DNA of 64,000 bases from Lysobacter silvisoli (GTDB lineage Bacteria > Pseudomonadota > Gammaproteobacteria > Xanthomonadales > Xanthomonadaceae): assembly GCF_003382365.1 (NCBI RefSeq), contig NZ_QTSU01000001.1, positions 1,550,001-1,614,000 on the forward strand, given 5' to 3'. The notes below the pieces were generated by a model that was not told the DNA's origin, did not search any database, and saw nothing but the letters and a program-made list of their open reading frames with translations. The translations under genes were made by a program, and so were the position numbers. Positions 8,430 through 15,915 of the stretch are shown here, piece by piece (the first letter of the stretch is position 1; the number at the start of each line of letters is the position of its first letter).

Positions 8430-9539
8430 TCATCGCTCTCCCGTGGGAGGCAACGACTTAGGAGGCCGATGTGCAAGTCCTGGAAAGGCTTGCGGTCCCT
8501 CCTCCACCCCCTGTTGGCGAGAAACATTTGTGGGCGGCTGCGAGTAGTTGGCCGGCGTCTGCTGCCCGGAAGGAGCGCTAGCACCAGAACCAAAGGCCGA
8601 AATGACCGCAAAGCTACCCACCGTCCCCTGAAAAAACATCGCCGCAGCCGCCGGCACCGTCACGATCAACACCGTCAACAACAACCCGATACCGCCCTGC
8701 TGCATCGCTTGCGTGGTCAGGCCCTCGGTGTCGGTGCCCAGCAACCCGTTGGCCGCCTTGGCCATCCACAGCGCCACGGCCACGCGCGAGGCGAGTTCCA
8801 GGGCGATGGCGGTGACCGCGCTGAGCATGGCCATGGAGAACAGCGTGCCGATGCCGTACATCAGCCACCGACGGAACAGGTCCTTGGTCTGCTCGAAGAT
8901 CAGGCACAGGATGAACAGCGGTCCCAAGCCGATGAACAAGGCCAGGGTGAACTTGTAGAGCAGCAGCATGGCGCCGGCGGTCATCGGTGGGCTGGCCGTG
9001 CCGAAGCCGGCGAACAGCAGCGCCCGCATCTTTTCGTCGTACATCTGCTGATCGCCGTCGACGATCTGCACCGCGTCGATCGCGCTGAGCGCTACCTGCA
9101 TGTAGGCCAGGTTCTCGTCGATGGCCTCGGCGCTGGTCTCGCTGCCGTCGCCGGTGAACAGCCGGTGCACCTCGCGGTCCAGGTCGTTGGTGAAAGCCTG
9201 GTGCAGACTGCCGCCGAACACCGACATGCTGGTGGCCACGCCCACGATCACCGCGATGCGGGTCAGGCTGGTCACCAGCGCCATCATCGGCTCGCGCGAC
9301 TGCCCGGTGACGATGCGGTAGCCCGCGACCAGGATCCACAAGGTGACCAGGGTCAGGGCGATGGCGGTGGCCCAGGTCATGAAACGCCCCATCAGCTGCA
9401 AGCCGAAGGCGTCGACCTTGGCGCCGAGGTAGTCGTTCACCAGCTTGAAGAACGCGAACTCGCCGATGCCGGCCGCGCGCGGTAACCAGCCCAGCCACTG
9501 CGCCGTCACATTGCCGCCCCACTCCATCGCTGTCTGCAT
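8430..9539 (-). CDS. virB6: VirB6/TrbL-family type IV secretion inner-membrane protein
   Basis: This 369-aa polytopic protein has several hydrophobic helices (WATAIALTLVTLWILVAGY; SLTRIAVIVGVATSMSVFGG; LLYKFTLALFIGLGPLFILC; LLLTVLIVTVPAAAAMFF) and a central periplasmic loop. The block FIGLGPLFILCLIFEQTKDLFRRWLMY is the classic VirB6/TrbL signature. The C-terminus is Pro/Gln/Ser-rich and cytoplasmic-looking. VirB6 forms part of the inner-membrane channel of type IV secretion systems. It follows the virB5-like gene by 66 nt. No other virB/virD gene is in the window, so it must work with components encoded elsewhere, or be an orphan. Confidence 0.85.
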   Translation of the reverse strand: MQTAMEWGGNVTAQWLGWLPRAAGIGEFAFFKLVNDYLGAKVDAFGLQLMGRFMTWATAIALTLVTLWILVAGYRIVTGQSREPMMALVTSLTRIAVIVGVATSMSVFGGSLHQAFTNDLDREVHRLFTGDGSETSAEAIDENLAYMQVALSAIDAVQIVDGDQQMYDEKMRALLFAGFGTASPPMTAGAMLLLYKFTLALFIGLGPLFILCLIFEQTKDLFRRWLMYGIGTLFSMAMLSAVTAIALELASRVAVALWMAKAANGLLGTDTEGLTTQAMQQGGIGLLLTVLIVTVPAAAAMFFQGTVGSFAVISAFGSGASAPSGQQTPANYSQPPTNVSRQQGVEEGPQAFPGLAHRPPKSLPPTGER

Positions 9540-9605
9540 GCTGCTTCCTGCCGAATGTCCGTTCCAATCCGATCCGTTCCGGTCCGTCGCGCGCGGCGCC
9601 GCTCG

Positions 9606-10406
9606 TCAGTGGCTGAGCGCGGCCTTCAGCGCCGCAGCCTGCACCACCTGCCCGACCACGCCGCTCATGCCCTGCGGCTGCTTGCCGCGCAGCGCGCGCC
9701 GCGCCAGCCGCGCCTGGTCCCACTTGAGCGAATCGATGTAGCTGCGATAGGCGGTCATGCGCGCCTGCCAGTAATCCAGGTCCATCGAGGTGCGGACCAT
9801 GAAGCGCTGGGTCTCGTTGTCGTTCGCGGCCAGCGCACCCTGGTTCTGCCCGACCTGGTCGCGCTGGCGCTGCAGCGCCTGGAACTCGCGGTTGCGCTGC
9901 ATCAGGGTGCGCAGCATGCGTACCGACTCGTTGTATTTATCGTTCTCGGTCTGGACCAGGCGCTCGCAGATCTTGCGCTGCTCGTCCACGACCCGGTTGT
10001 CCAGGGACGGCGTGGCCGCCGAATACAGCCGCCCCAGCACACCGCCGCTCGGAGCGCTGTCGCCGCCATCGCGCGCAGGGCACAGGTCCTCCATGCCGTA
10101 GTTGCGCGGACGCTCGGGGAAGGAGTCTTCCATCTGCGGATCGCCGAAACCCAGCCGTTGCAGGCGTATCAGCTGCTGCTGATAGTGCTGGTAGGTGTCC
10201 TGGTAGGACTGGTAAGTGTCGGTCCAGCGCTTGGCCTGCAGGCCGAACTCCTTGGCGTCGGCGAAGGTCTGCCTGATCTGCCCCAGGATCAGCGAGGGAT
10301 CCTGCACCACCACCTGCGCCCCGGCCGGACCGGACAGCGCAACCGAGGCCAACAGCACGGCCGCCAGCGTGCGCCGCAACGGGGTGGGACGAAATGTCCA
10401 TGTCAT
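9606..10406 (-). CDS. virB5: VirB5/TrbJ-like T4SS minor pilus or periplasmic component
   Basis: The 266-aa exported protein has a signal peptide ending at GPAGAQ, then VVVQDPSLILGQIRQTFADAKE and long amphipathic helices rich in Q, Y and R (YQSYQDTYQHYQQQLIRLQ). This is the usual organisation of VirB5/TrbJ proteins, which sit at the pilus tip or in the periplasm. The frame is open 26 codons further upstream, but the ATG at 10406 starts the signal peptide and is preceded by GGAGGGAGC. Gene order virB5-virB6 is as in classical T4SS operons. Sequence identity to a specific VirB5 could not be tested. Confidence 0.75.
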   Translation of the reverse strand: MTWTFRPTPLRRTLAAVLLASVALSGPAGAQVVVQDPSLILGQIRQTFADAKEFGLQAKRWTDTYQSYQDTYQHYQQQLIRLQRLGFGDPQMEDSFPERPRNYGMEDLCPARDGGDSAPSGGVLGRLYSAATPSLDNRVVDEQRKICERLVQTENDKYNESVRMLRTLMQRNREFQALQRQRDQVGQNQGALAANDNETQRFMVRTSMDLDYWQARMTAYRSYIDSLKWDQARLARRALRGKQPQGMSGVVGQVVQAAALKAALSH

Positions 10407-10851
10407 CGCCTGCTCCCTCCAATCCTTGTGGTCAGCCGGCGCTCCGGCGGGGCCGTCGGCATCGCACACAAAATGCGTGAACACTCAAATAATCGCGCCG
10501 GCGTCCGAAACCCCGGCCGTGACTGCGATTGAGCGTATTACTGACGGCTTAAAAAGCCTTTGACAATAGGATTTTTCCTACGGCACACAACGCTCTACGT
10601 ACGCCGCACGCATCCACCGCAGATAATCCACAACCCAGGCACACATAAACTCCAGAAGCCCGTCGCAGATAATCGGTTTGAGTGCCGAAGGACGCATTCA
10701 AGCCATCGCGACTGCAGGCTTCCGGCGCCACGCCGACTGCGGGCGCTCACGAGCGATGCGGACGGCTGCACACCCCGCCCCAATCGCGCCCACCCGCAGC
10801 CGCATGCATCCGCGCCGGTATCATGGCCGCGATCCCCCTGCCGGACCGGCC
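10407..10851. other. 445-bp divergent intergenic region between virB5-like and sco1
   Basis: No convincing gene. The middle (about 10500-10680) is AT-richer than its flanks and should hold the promoter of the leftward T4SS run. A TTGTCA at 10566-10561 (minus strand) and a TAATAC 20 nt downstream are possible but poorly spaced promoter elements. A small inverted repeat, GGCTT-aaa-AAGCC, lies at 10546-10558. Nothing specific is seen for the rightward sco1 promoter. Confidence 0.4.
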
Positions 10852-11496
10852 ATGTTCAATCGCACCACGATCGTGATCCTCGTCGCCGCGCTCGCCGCCG
10901 CGGCGGGCCTGTGGGCCGCGCAACGCCACTTCGGCGGCGCCGGCGCCTCGCCCTACCCCGAAACCCAGGCGGTACGTCTGTTCTCGCCGGCGCGCGAGCT
11001 GCCGGCCTACAGCCTGCGCCAGTCCGACGGCACGCCGCTGATACCCGGCGAGCTCAAGGGCCACTGGACCCTGGTGTTCCTGGGCTTCACCCATTGCCCC
11101 GACGTCTGCCCGACCACCCTGGCGCAGATGGCGATGGCGCAGAAGCAGTGGGCCTCGATCCCGGAGGCACGCCGCCCGCGCGTGCTGTTCGTGTCGGTGG
11201 ACCCGGAGCGCGACACGCCCGACCGCATCGGCGAATACGCACACGCCTTCCACAAGGACACCCTTGCCGCCACCGCCGACGTGCCCGCGCTGGAGCGTTT
11301 CGCGCGCTCGCTGAGCATGGTCTTCGCCAAGGTGCCGCCGCCGGAGGGCGTGCCGGAAAACCAGTACACGATGGACCACAGCGCCTCGATGGCGGTGTTG
11401 GACCCGCAGGGCCGCATGGCCGGCCTCATCCAGCCGCCGCTGGACCCCAAGGCCATCGCCGCCGACATGGCCGCGCTGACGGAGGCCGCGCCATGA
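10852..11496 (+). CDS. SCO1/SenC copper chaperone
   Basis: This 214-aa membrane-anchored thioredoxin-fold protein delivers copper to the CuA centre of cytochrome c oxidase. It has an N-terminal membrane helix ([18 protein letters not shown]), the copper-binding cysteines C82 and C86 in [10 protein letters not shown], and the ligand H176 in [17 protein letters not shown] (115-124) is a family block. The ATG at 10852 is chosen because it begins the helix, although the frame is open 58 codons upstream. It overlaps psd by 4 nt (ATGA). Confidence 0.93.
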   Translation: MFNRTTIVILVAALAAAAGLWAAQRHFGGAGASPYPETQAVRLFSPARELPAYSLRQSDGTPLIPGELKGHWTLVFLGFTHCPDVCPTTLAQMAMAQKQWASIPEARRPRVLFVSVDPERDTPDRIGEYAHAFHKDTLAATADVPALERFARSLSMVFAKVPPPEGVPENQYTMDHSASMAVLDPQGRMAGLIQPPLDPKAIAADMAALTEAAP

Positions 11497-12338
11497 GCCT
11501 GCTGACCGCGTTCACCTATGTGCTGCCGCACCGCGCGCTGTCCTCGATCGCGCGTTCACTGGCCTACTCCACCCGCCCGGGCGTGAAGCAATGGCTGATC
11601 GACACGGTCACGCGCAAGTTCGGCGTCGACCTGTCCGAGGCCGCCGAACCCGACCCGCGCGCCTACCCCAGCTTCAACGCCTTCTTCACCCGCGCGCTCA
11701 AGCCCGGCGCGCGCGTGGCCGATGCCGATCCGCGCAGCCTGCTGATGCCCGCCGACGGCCGCATCAGCCAGTGCGGCCCGATCGTGGACGGCGACATTTT
11801 CCAGGCCAAGGGCCGCTCGTTCACCGCCGCCGAACTGCTGGGCGACGACCAGGCCGCCGCGCCCTTCGCCGACGGCAGCTTCGCCACGGTGTACCTGTCG
11901 CCGCGCGACTACCACCGCGTGCACATGCCCTGGACCGGCACCCTGCGCGAAACCGTGCACGTGCCCGGCCGCCTTTTCAGCGTGGGCCCCGACGCGGTGC
12001 GCAGCGTGCCGCGCCTGTTCGCGCGCAACGAGCGCCTGGTCTGCCACTTCGACACCGAATTCGGCCCGATGGCGCTGGTGATGGTGGGCGCGTTGCTGGT
12101 GTCGGGCGTGGAGACGGTATGGAGCGGTGTGGAGATCCCGCGCTACGGCGACGCGATCACGGTCAAGGACTACCGCGGCGCCGGCATCGTGCTGGAGCGC
12201 TTCGCCGAGATGGCGCGCTTCAACTACGGCTCGACCGTGATCGTGCTGCTGCCCAAGGGCGTCGCCGAGCTGTCGCCGGCGCTGTCGGCGGAAACGCCGG
12301 TGCGCCTGGGCCAGGTGCTGGCCACGCGCAGCGCCTGA
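11493..12338 (+). CDS. psd: phosphatidylserine decarboxylase proenzyme
   Basis: This 281-aa inner-membrane enzyme converts phosphatidylserine to phosphatidylethanolamine. It is made as a proenzyme that self-cleaves at a GST site to give a pyruvoyl prosthetic group: here G246-S247-T248 in [12 protein letters not shown], with Y where many homologues have L. The charge-relay residues fit D88 (PADGR) and H144 (RVHMPW). The ATG is in a 4-nt overlap with sco1, so translation is coupled. The frame is open far upstream, but that part is a shadow of sco1. Confidence 0.95.
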   Translation: MSLLTAFTYVLPHRALSSIARSLAYSTRPGVKQWLIDTVTRKFGVDLSEAAEPDPRAYPSFNAFFTRALKPGARVADADPRSLLMPADGRISQCGPIVDGDIFQAKGRSFTAAELLGDDQAAAPFADGSFATVYLSPRDYHRVHMPWTGTLRETVHVPGRLFSVGPDAVRSVPRLFARNERLVCHFDTEFGPMALVMVGALLVSGVETVWSGVEIPRYGDAITVKDYRGAGIVLERFAEMARFNYGSTVIVLLPKGVAELSPALSAETPVRLGQVLATRSA

Positions 12339-12355
12339 GGCCTGCGGCAAAGAAC

Positions 12356-12378
12356 GGCCGGGCCCGCAGGCCCGGTCG
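12356..12378 (+). terminator. possible hairpin after psd
   Basis: CCGGGCC-cgca-GGCCCGG forms a 7-bp perfect stem 20 nt past the psd stop. There is no T-run, so terminator function is uncertain. Confidence 0.4.
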
Positions 12379-12577
12379 AACCGCGCGGTGGGAGCGCGCG
12401 GCTGCGAACCGGGGCTTTGAGCAGCGGCATGGCTACGTAAGCCAGCCGCAGGCCGATGTACGGATCGATGGTCTCGTCGCTGATGCGGTCTCAGCCGTCG
12501 ATGTGGCCGCAGGGAAGGGTTTGTGGCGCGGCGGTTGGGAATTCGTGGTCGCAGCTGGCGCAGCTCCTACAGCGGCT

Positions 12578-12801
12578 GGCGCGGGTTGCGTTGCCGTAGG
12601 GGGGCGGTCGCGGCTCACGCCGCTCCTACCCCAAAGCGGATGCGCAGGGGTGGCGCGGGCTACGTTGCCGTTGGGGCAGCGGTCGCGGCTTACGCCGCTC
12701 CTACCCCAAGCGGATGCGCAGGGGCTGGCGCGGGTTGCGTTGCCGTTGGGGCAGCGGTCGGGGGTTGCGCCGCTCCTACCCGAATCGGATGCGTAAGGTG
12801 A
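12578..12801. repeat. three tandem 74-75-bp units, each carrying a REP element
   Basis: The block GGCGCGGG(T/C)TRCGTTGCCG recurs at 12578, 12652 and 12727 (periods 74 and 75). Each unit includes the reverse complement of the dispersed GTAGGAGCGGCG...GCCGCGACCGC palindrome (12604-12629, 12679-12704, and 12754-12779 with changes). The block fills the psd-effector gap. Translating through it gives repetitive Arg/Leu/Pro sequence in all frames, with no sign of a gene. The stretch 12379-12577 before it holds no recognisable feature. Confidence 0.8.
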
Positions 12802-14427
12802 CTACAGGGAGCGCGCTGTGCGCTGGGTTTGCTGCTGCTCCTGGGTTTCGGCCGGGGGCGTTGCCGCGGCGTCCAGGCGCTGCTGCAGATCCTCGCTGCG
12901 CCCGCGCAAGGCCTCGCCCAAGGGCATGGCCGCGATGCGCCGCGCAGGGTCGCTCAGTTCGCCCTGCACCACCAGCACGTTGGGCTCCTGCCCTTGCCGC
13001 GCGTTGCCTAGCATCACATGGTCGATGCGGTCGAAGCGGTTCTGCGCGGCCAGGCAGGCGACGTTGAGGTCCAGGCATGCGCGCGCATCGACGTCGACCG
13101 CGCCCAGGCGCCCGTCCAGGCCGCGGCCCTGATCGCGCGCCTGTTGCAGCAAGGGGTGTTCGGCGCGGTCGGGCAGCACGGGCGTGTCGGCGTCCAGCGC
13201 CGCGCGCAAGCCGGGGGCACGCGGGTTCACGTGCAGCAACTGGCTGCTCTGACCGTCCCGGGTGATGTTCAGATCGGTGGTGCCGTCGCGGTTGCGCACG
13301 CGGCTGAGGTCGTTGCGCGACACTTCCGACCACTGACCGTCGAGATAGGCGCGGCCGGGCCCGTCGCGGTTCCACAGCACGAACTCGTCGCCCTGCGCGT
13401 ACAGGCCGGCGGTGGCGCGGTTGTTGCCTTCGCGCTGCGGGCGCCCGTAGGCGTAGCCGGCGCCGCGGTCCAGCGCGTCGATGAAGGCCGGCGCCTGTTC
13501 CTTCTGCAGGAACAGTTCCTTGATGGTGTTGTACTCGGACGGCAGGTTCGGCCGCGTTGTGTCCTGGCCCAGCCGCGATGGGTTGACCGTGGGATCGGCC
13601 AGCACGCTTTGCCAGGCGGCATGCAGCGGGCTGCGCTGATCGGCGTTGCGCAGCGCGATCACCACCTCGGCACCGGCCAGGGTCGCGTCGCGGCCGGTTT
13701 CCATGTAGTCGCCGTTGGCGCGCAGCATCCGGCCGATGGCCTGGTTGACGTCGGCCACGCTGTCGTGGGTGCCGTTGTTCATGTCGCGCAACAGGCCCGG
13801 CGCCCAGCGGTCGCCGCTCTGGTTCTCGACCTTGGCGACCATGGCCGCCAGGCGGATCTGGTCGTCGGGCGTGGAATTGCGATACAGCGCGGTCTGGCGC
13901 ACCTGGGCCAGGGTGCCCGTCATCAACTCGTCGACCTGGGCCGCGTCGCGGTCGTGGATGTAGGTGACGCCGGCGTCGGAGCGCAGGAAGGTGTTGAGAT
14001 TGCGCTCGATGCGCGCGTCCATCGGCCGGCCGTTCTGGTCGTCGATGGTGTTGCCGTCGCGCGCCAGGTCGGCGGCGGTCTGGCGGCGCTCGGCCGCGGT
14101 CAGCGCGGTACCCGCCGGCTGGGTCGCGGCCCAGGCCTGGTAGGCATCCAGCAGCGAAGGAATCACTTCCGGGTGCTGGCCCAAATCGGTCTGCAACGTG
14201 CCGATGGAGTAACCGCTATTGCCGACCGGGCTCATGCGGCCGGTCTCGGAGTCGCGGTTGCCGGCGAAGGACAGGCGCGTTGAGACGTCGCGCCCGCCCA
14301 CGCTGCCCTCGGAGCCGACACCGATGGCGAAATAAGCGACCGCGCGCAATTCGGCGTCGGTCAGCTGGCGCGTTGTGGCCGCCGCGGCGGCGGCCTGGGG
14401 CGCGGCTCGATCTGCAGGTACGTTCAT
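12802..14427 (-). CDS. predicted X-T4SS antibacterial effector (lysozyme-like N-terminus, XVIPCD C-terminus)
   Basis: The protein is 541 aa. The N-terminal part (about 20-300) contains FAIGVGSEGSVGGRDVS (E40 a candidate catalytic acid) and VGNSGYSIGTLQTDLG (69-83), a lysozyme-superfamily-like arrangement; peptidoglycan cleavage is inferred. The C-terminal about 120 residues (from AEHPLLQQARDQGRGLDG, through RIDHVMLG and NVLVVQGELSDPA, to a Gln-rich tail) match the XVIPCD, the VirD4-docking signal of Xanthomonadaceae killing-T4SS effectors. There is no signal peptide, as expected for T4SS export. The ATG at 14427 is chosen over one at 14457 because AAGGAGG lies 7 nt upstream. The lipoprotein gene just upstream is its likely immunity partner. 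Confidence 0.82.
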   Translation of the reverse strand: MNVPADRAAPQAAAAAATTRQLTDAELRAVAYFAIGVGSEGSVGGRDVSTRLSFAGNRDSETGRMSPVGNSGYSIGTLQTDLGQHPEVIPSLLDAYQAWAATQPAGTALTAAERRQTAADLARDGNTIDDQNGRPMDARIERNLNTFLRSDAGVTYIHDRDAAQVDELMTGTLAQVRQTALYRNSTPDDQIRLAAMVAKVENQSGDRWAPGLLRDMNNGTHDSVADVNQAIGRMLRANGDYMETGRDATLAGAEVVIALRNADQRSPLHAAWQSVLADPTVNPSRLGQDTTRPNLPSEYNTIKELFLQKEQAPAFIDALDRGAGYAYGRPQREGNNRATAGLYAQGDEFVLWNRDGPGRAYLDGQWSEVSRNDLSRVRNRDGTTDLNITRDGQSSQLLHVNPRAPGLRAALDADTPVLPDRAEHPLLQQARDQGRGLDGRLGAVDVDARACLDLNVACLAAQNRFDRIDHVMLGNARQGQEPNVLVVQGELSDPARRIAAMPLGEALRGRSEDLQQRLDAAATPPAETQEQQQTQRTARSL

Positions 14428-14434
14428 CGCGTCG

Positions 14435-14441
14435 CCTCCTT
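14435..14441 (-). promoter_or_regulatory. Shine-Dalgarno site deciding the effector start
   Basis: AAGGAGG sits 7 nt before the ATG at 14427, which favours that start over the ATG at 14457 that overlaps the preceding gene's stop. Confidence 0.75.
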
Positions 14442-14453
14442 GGCGTGTCGCGC

Positions 14454-15044
14454 TCAATCGTCGGCCGCGTCTTCCTCGCAGCCGGTGGTGTCGTCGGGCA
14501 CGGTCTGGCCCGCGCCCGCCGGGTGCAGCTTCAGGTAGGGCCGATAGGCCTCGCCGGATTTACGGTACCAGGCCAGGATGGCGCCTTCGCGCACCACATA
14601 GGCCGATGCCTCGCCAAAGTTCGGGCAGGCCGCGATCTTGCCGCTGGCCTGTCCTTCGCTGCACAGGCGCAGGTACAGACGGCCGTCGCGCAGTTCGCCC
14701 TGCAACTGGCCGCTGTCGCCGTTGGCGCGGGTGCCGTCGTCCCAGCTGCCACTGGCGCTATTGCCGGATTCGGCGATGTCGAGGTGGGCCGTGTGCTGCC
14801 AGCCGCAGGATTGGCGGTAGGCCCACTGGCCGGAGAACGCTTGCTTGGAGTCCGCGGACGCCGGCGCCGGTGCCGCAGCGGCGGCCGCTTGCGGCGCTGC
14901 GGCGCTTGCCGCCACGGGGGCGGACGCCTGAGCGTTGGCCGCCTCGGTATTGGCGACCTCGCTGCCGGCCGGCTTGGCGGCGCAGGCCGGCAAGGCCAAC
15001 ACAGCCGCGATGGCGAAAGCGGTGAAACAACGTCCTGTACGCAT
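14454..15044 (-). CDS. lipoprotein, predicted cognate immunity protein of the T4SS effector
   Basis: The 196-aa product has a lipoprotein signal (lipobox LPAC, cysteine C21), then a low-complexity Ala/Pro/Ser linker to about residue 65. A compact cysteine-containing domain follows (FSGQWAYRQSCGWQHTAHLD, LYLRLCSEG, CPNFGEASAYVV), with an acidic tail EEDAADD. Killing-T4SS effectors in this family are usually encoded with a periplasmic lipoprotein that neutralises a self-delivered toxin. The gene lies directly upstream of the effector with 26 nt between stop and the preferred effector ATG. I do not recognise the domain; immunity function is inferred from context, localisation and size. Confidence 0.72.
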   Translation of the reverse strand: MRTGRCFTAFAIAAVLALPACAAKPAGSEVANTEAANAQASAPVAASAAAPQAAAAAAPAPASADSKQAFSGQWAYRQSCGWQHTAHLDIAESGNSASGSWDDGTRANGDSGQLQGELRDGRLYLRLCSEGQASGKIAACPNFGEASAYVVREGAILAWYRKSGEAYRPYLKLHPAGAGQTVPDDTTGCEEDAADD

Positions 15045-15146
15045 AGGGGCTACCGAAGCTCCGGTCGGTAAGTCAGTAGTAGCACGGCGTTCGCGCCAGC
15101 GACAAGGCCGCCAAAGTGCGCAAAACCGGCGCCGCTGCGGCCCGGC

Positions 15147-15839
15147 CTACTGCGGTTGCATCGGCGCGGCACGGCTAACCGACAGGCCGATCAGGCTCTG
15201 CGCCAGCCAGTAGCTGAGCAGGATCGCCGCGCTCGCTGCCGCGAACGGCAAAGCGAAGCGGTCGATCGCCAGGGTCGCGTCCGACATCACGAAACTCAGC
15301 CCGCCCCAGGCCGCCAGCGCGCTGGCGGCATCGCGCCGGCGCCACCACACCGCCGCGGCTTGCGCGGCCATCGCGGCCAGCACGATCACGTAGACCACCA
15401 CCGGCAGGCGCAATTCGCCAGGCAGATGCGGCCACAACACCGACAGCACCGCGCCGGCCAGCACGGCGTAGGCCAGGAACGGCCAGGCCGCCGCGAACAG
15501 GCGCGCACGCCGGCTCAACGCGAGCAGATACGCGATGTGCGCGAGCAGGAAACTGCCCAGCCCGAATACGAACCAGTCGCTGGGCAGCATCAGGAACACG
15601 TCGCCCAGGGTGGAGAGCGCCAAGCCGGCCATCACGCCCCATCGGTAGGCCCGCTCGGACGACGGCGCGCACGCGACCATCGCCCACACCAACAAGGTGG
15701 CGGCGGGTTTGGCGACGTAATGCAGCCAAGGCCACGGCATCATGGCCCCGGCGATGGCCGCCAACGCGGCGCCCGCGATGGCGATCAACCATATCGATGA
15801 AGACTGTCGCTGCACGCCAGCCCCTTTGCTTCCCTGCAT
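15147..15839 (-). CDS. YhhN-family membrane protein, lysoplasmalogenase-like
   Basis: The 230-aa polytopic protein has seven or eight hydrophobic segments. The blocks KPAATLLVWAM, STLGDVFLMLP, FVFGLGSFLLAHIAYL and FVMSDATLAID are characteristic of the YhhN/TMEM86 family, whose animal members hydrolyse the vinyl-ether bond of lysoplasmalogens. Two conserved aspartates (GD in LGDVF and SD in MSDAT) are present, as expected for the family. The role in bacteria lacking plasmalogens is unclear. It lies 102 nt upstream of the immunity lipoprotein gene on the same strand, probably as an independent unit. Confidence 0.85.
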   Translation of the reverse strand: MQGSKGAGVQRQSSSIWLIAIAGAALAAIAGAMMPWPWLHYVAKPAATLLVWAMVACAPSSERAYRWGVMAGLALSTLGDVFLMLPSDWFVFGLGSFLLAHIAYLLALSRRARLFAAAWPFLAYAVLAGAVLSVLWPHLPGELRLPVVVYVIVLAAMAAQAAAVWWRRRDAASALAAWGGLSFVMSDATLAIDRFALPFAAASAAILLSYWLAQSLIGLSVSRAAPMQPQ

Positions 15840-15915
15840 AGGTTGTCGTCCTGAACTTCGACCGCGAATTCGGCCAGCGGCGCTCCGTCCCGGAGCCGCC
15901 GCCTCGGCTGGCGCC

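Noticed and set aside
10560-11492. Upstream extension of the psd frame
   Set aside because: This part overlaps sco1 in another frame and reads as arginine/proline-rich noise; conserved Psd sequence begins at the ATG at 11493.
12578-12801. Possible CRISPR array
   Set aside because: The repeated unit is 74-75 bp with no variable spacers, and its core is a REP palindrome also found elsewhere in the window.
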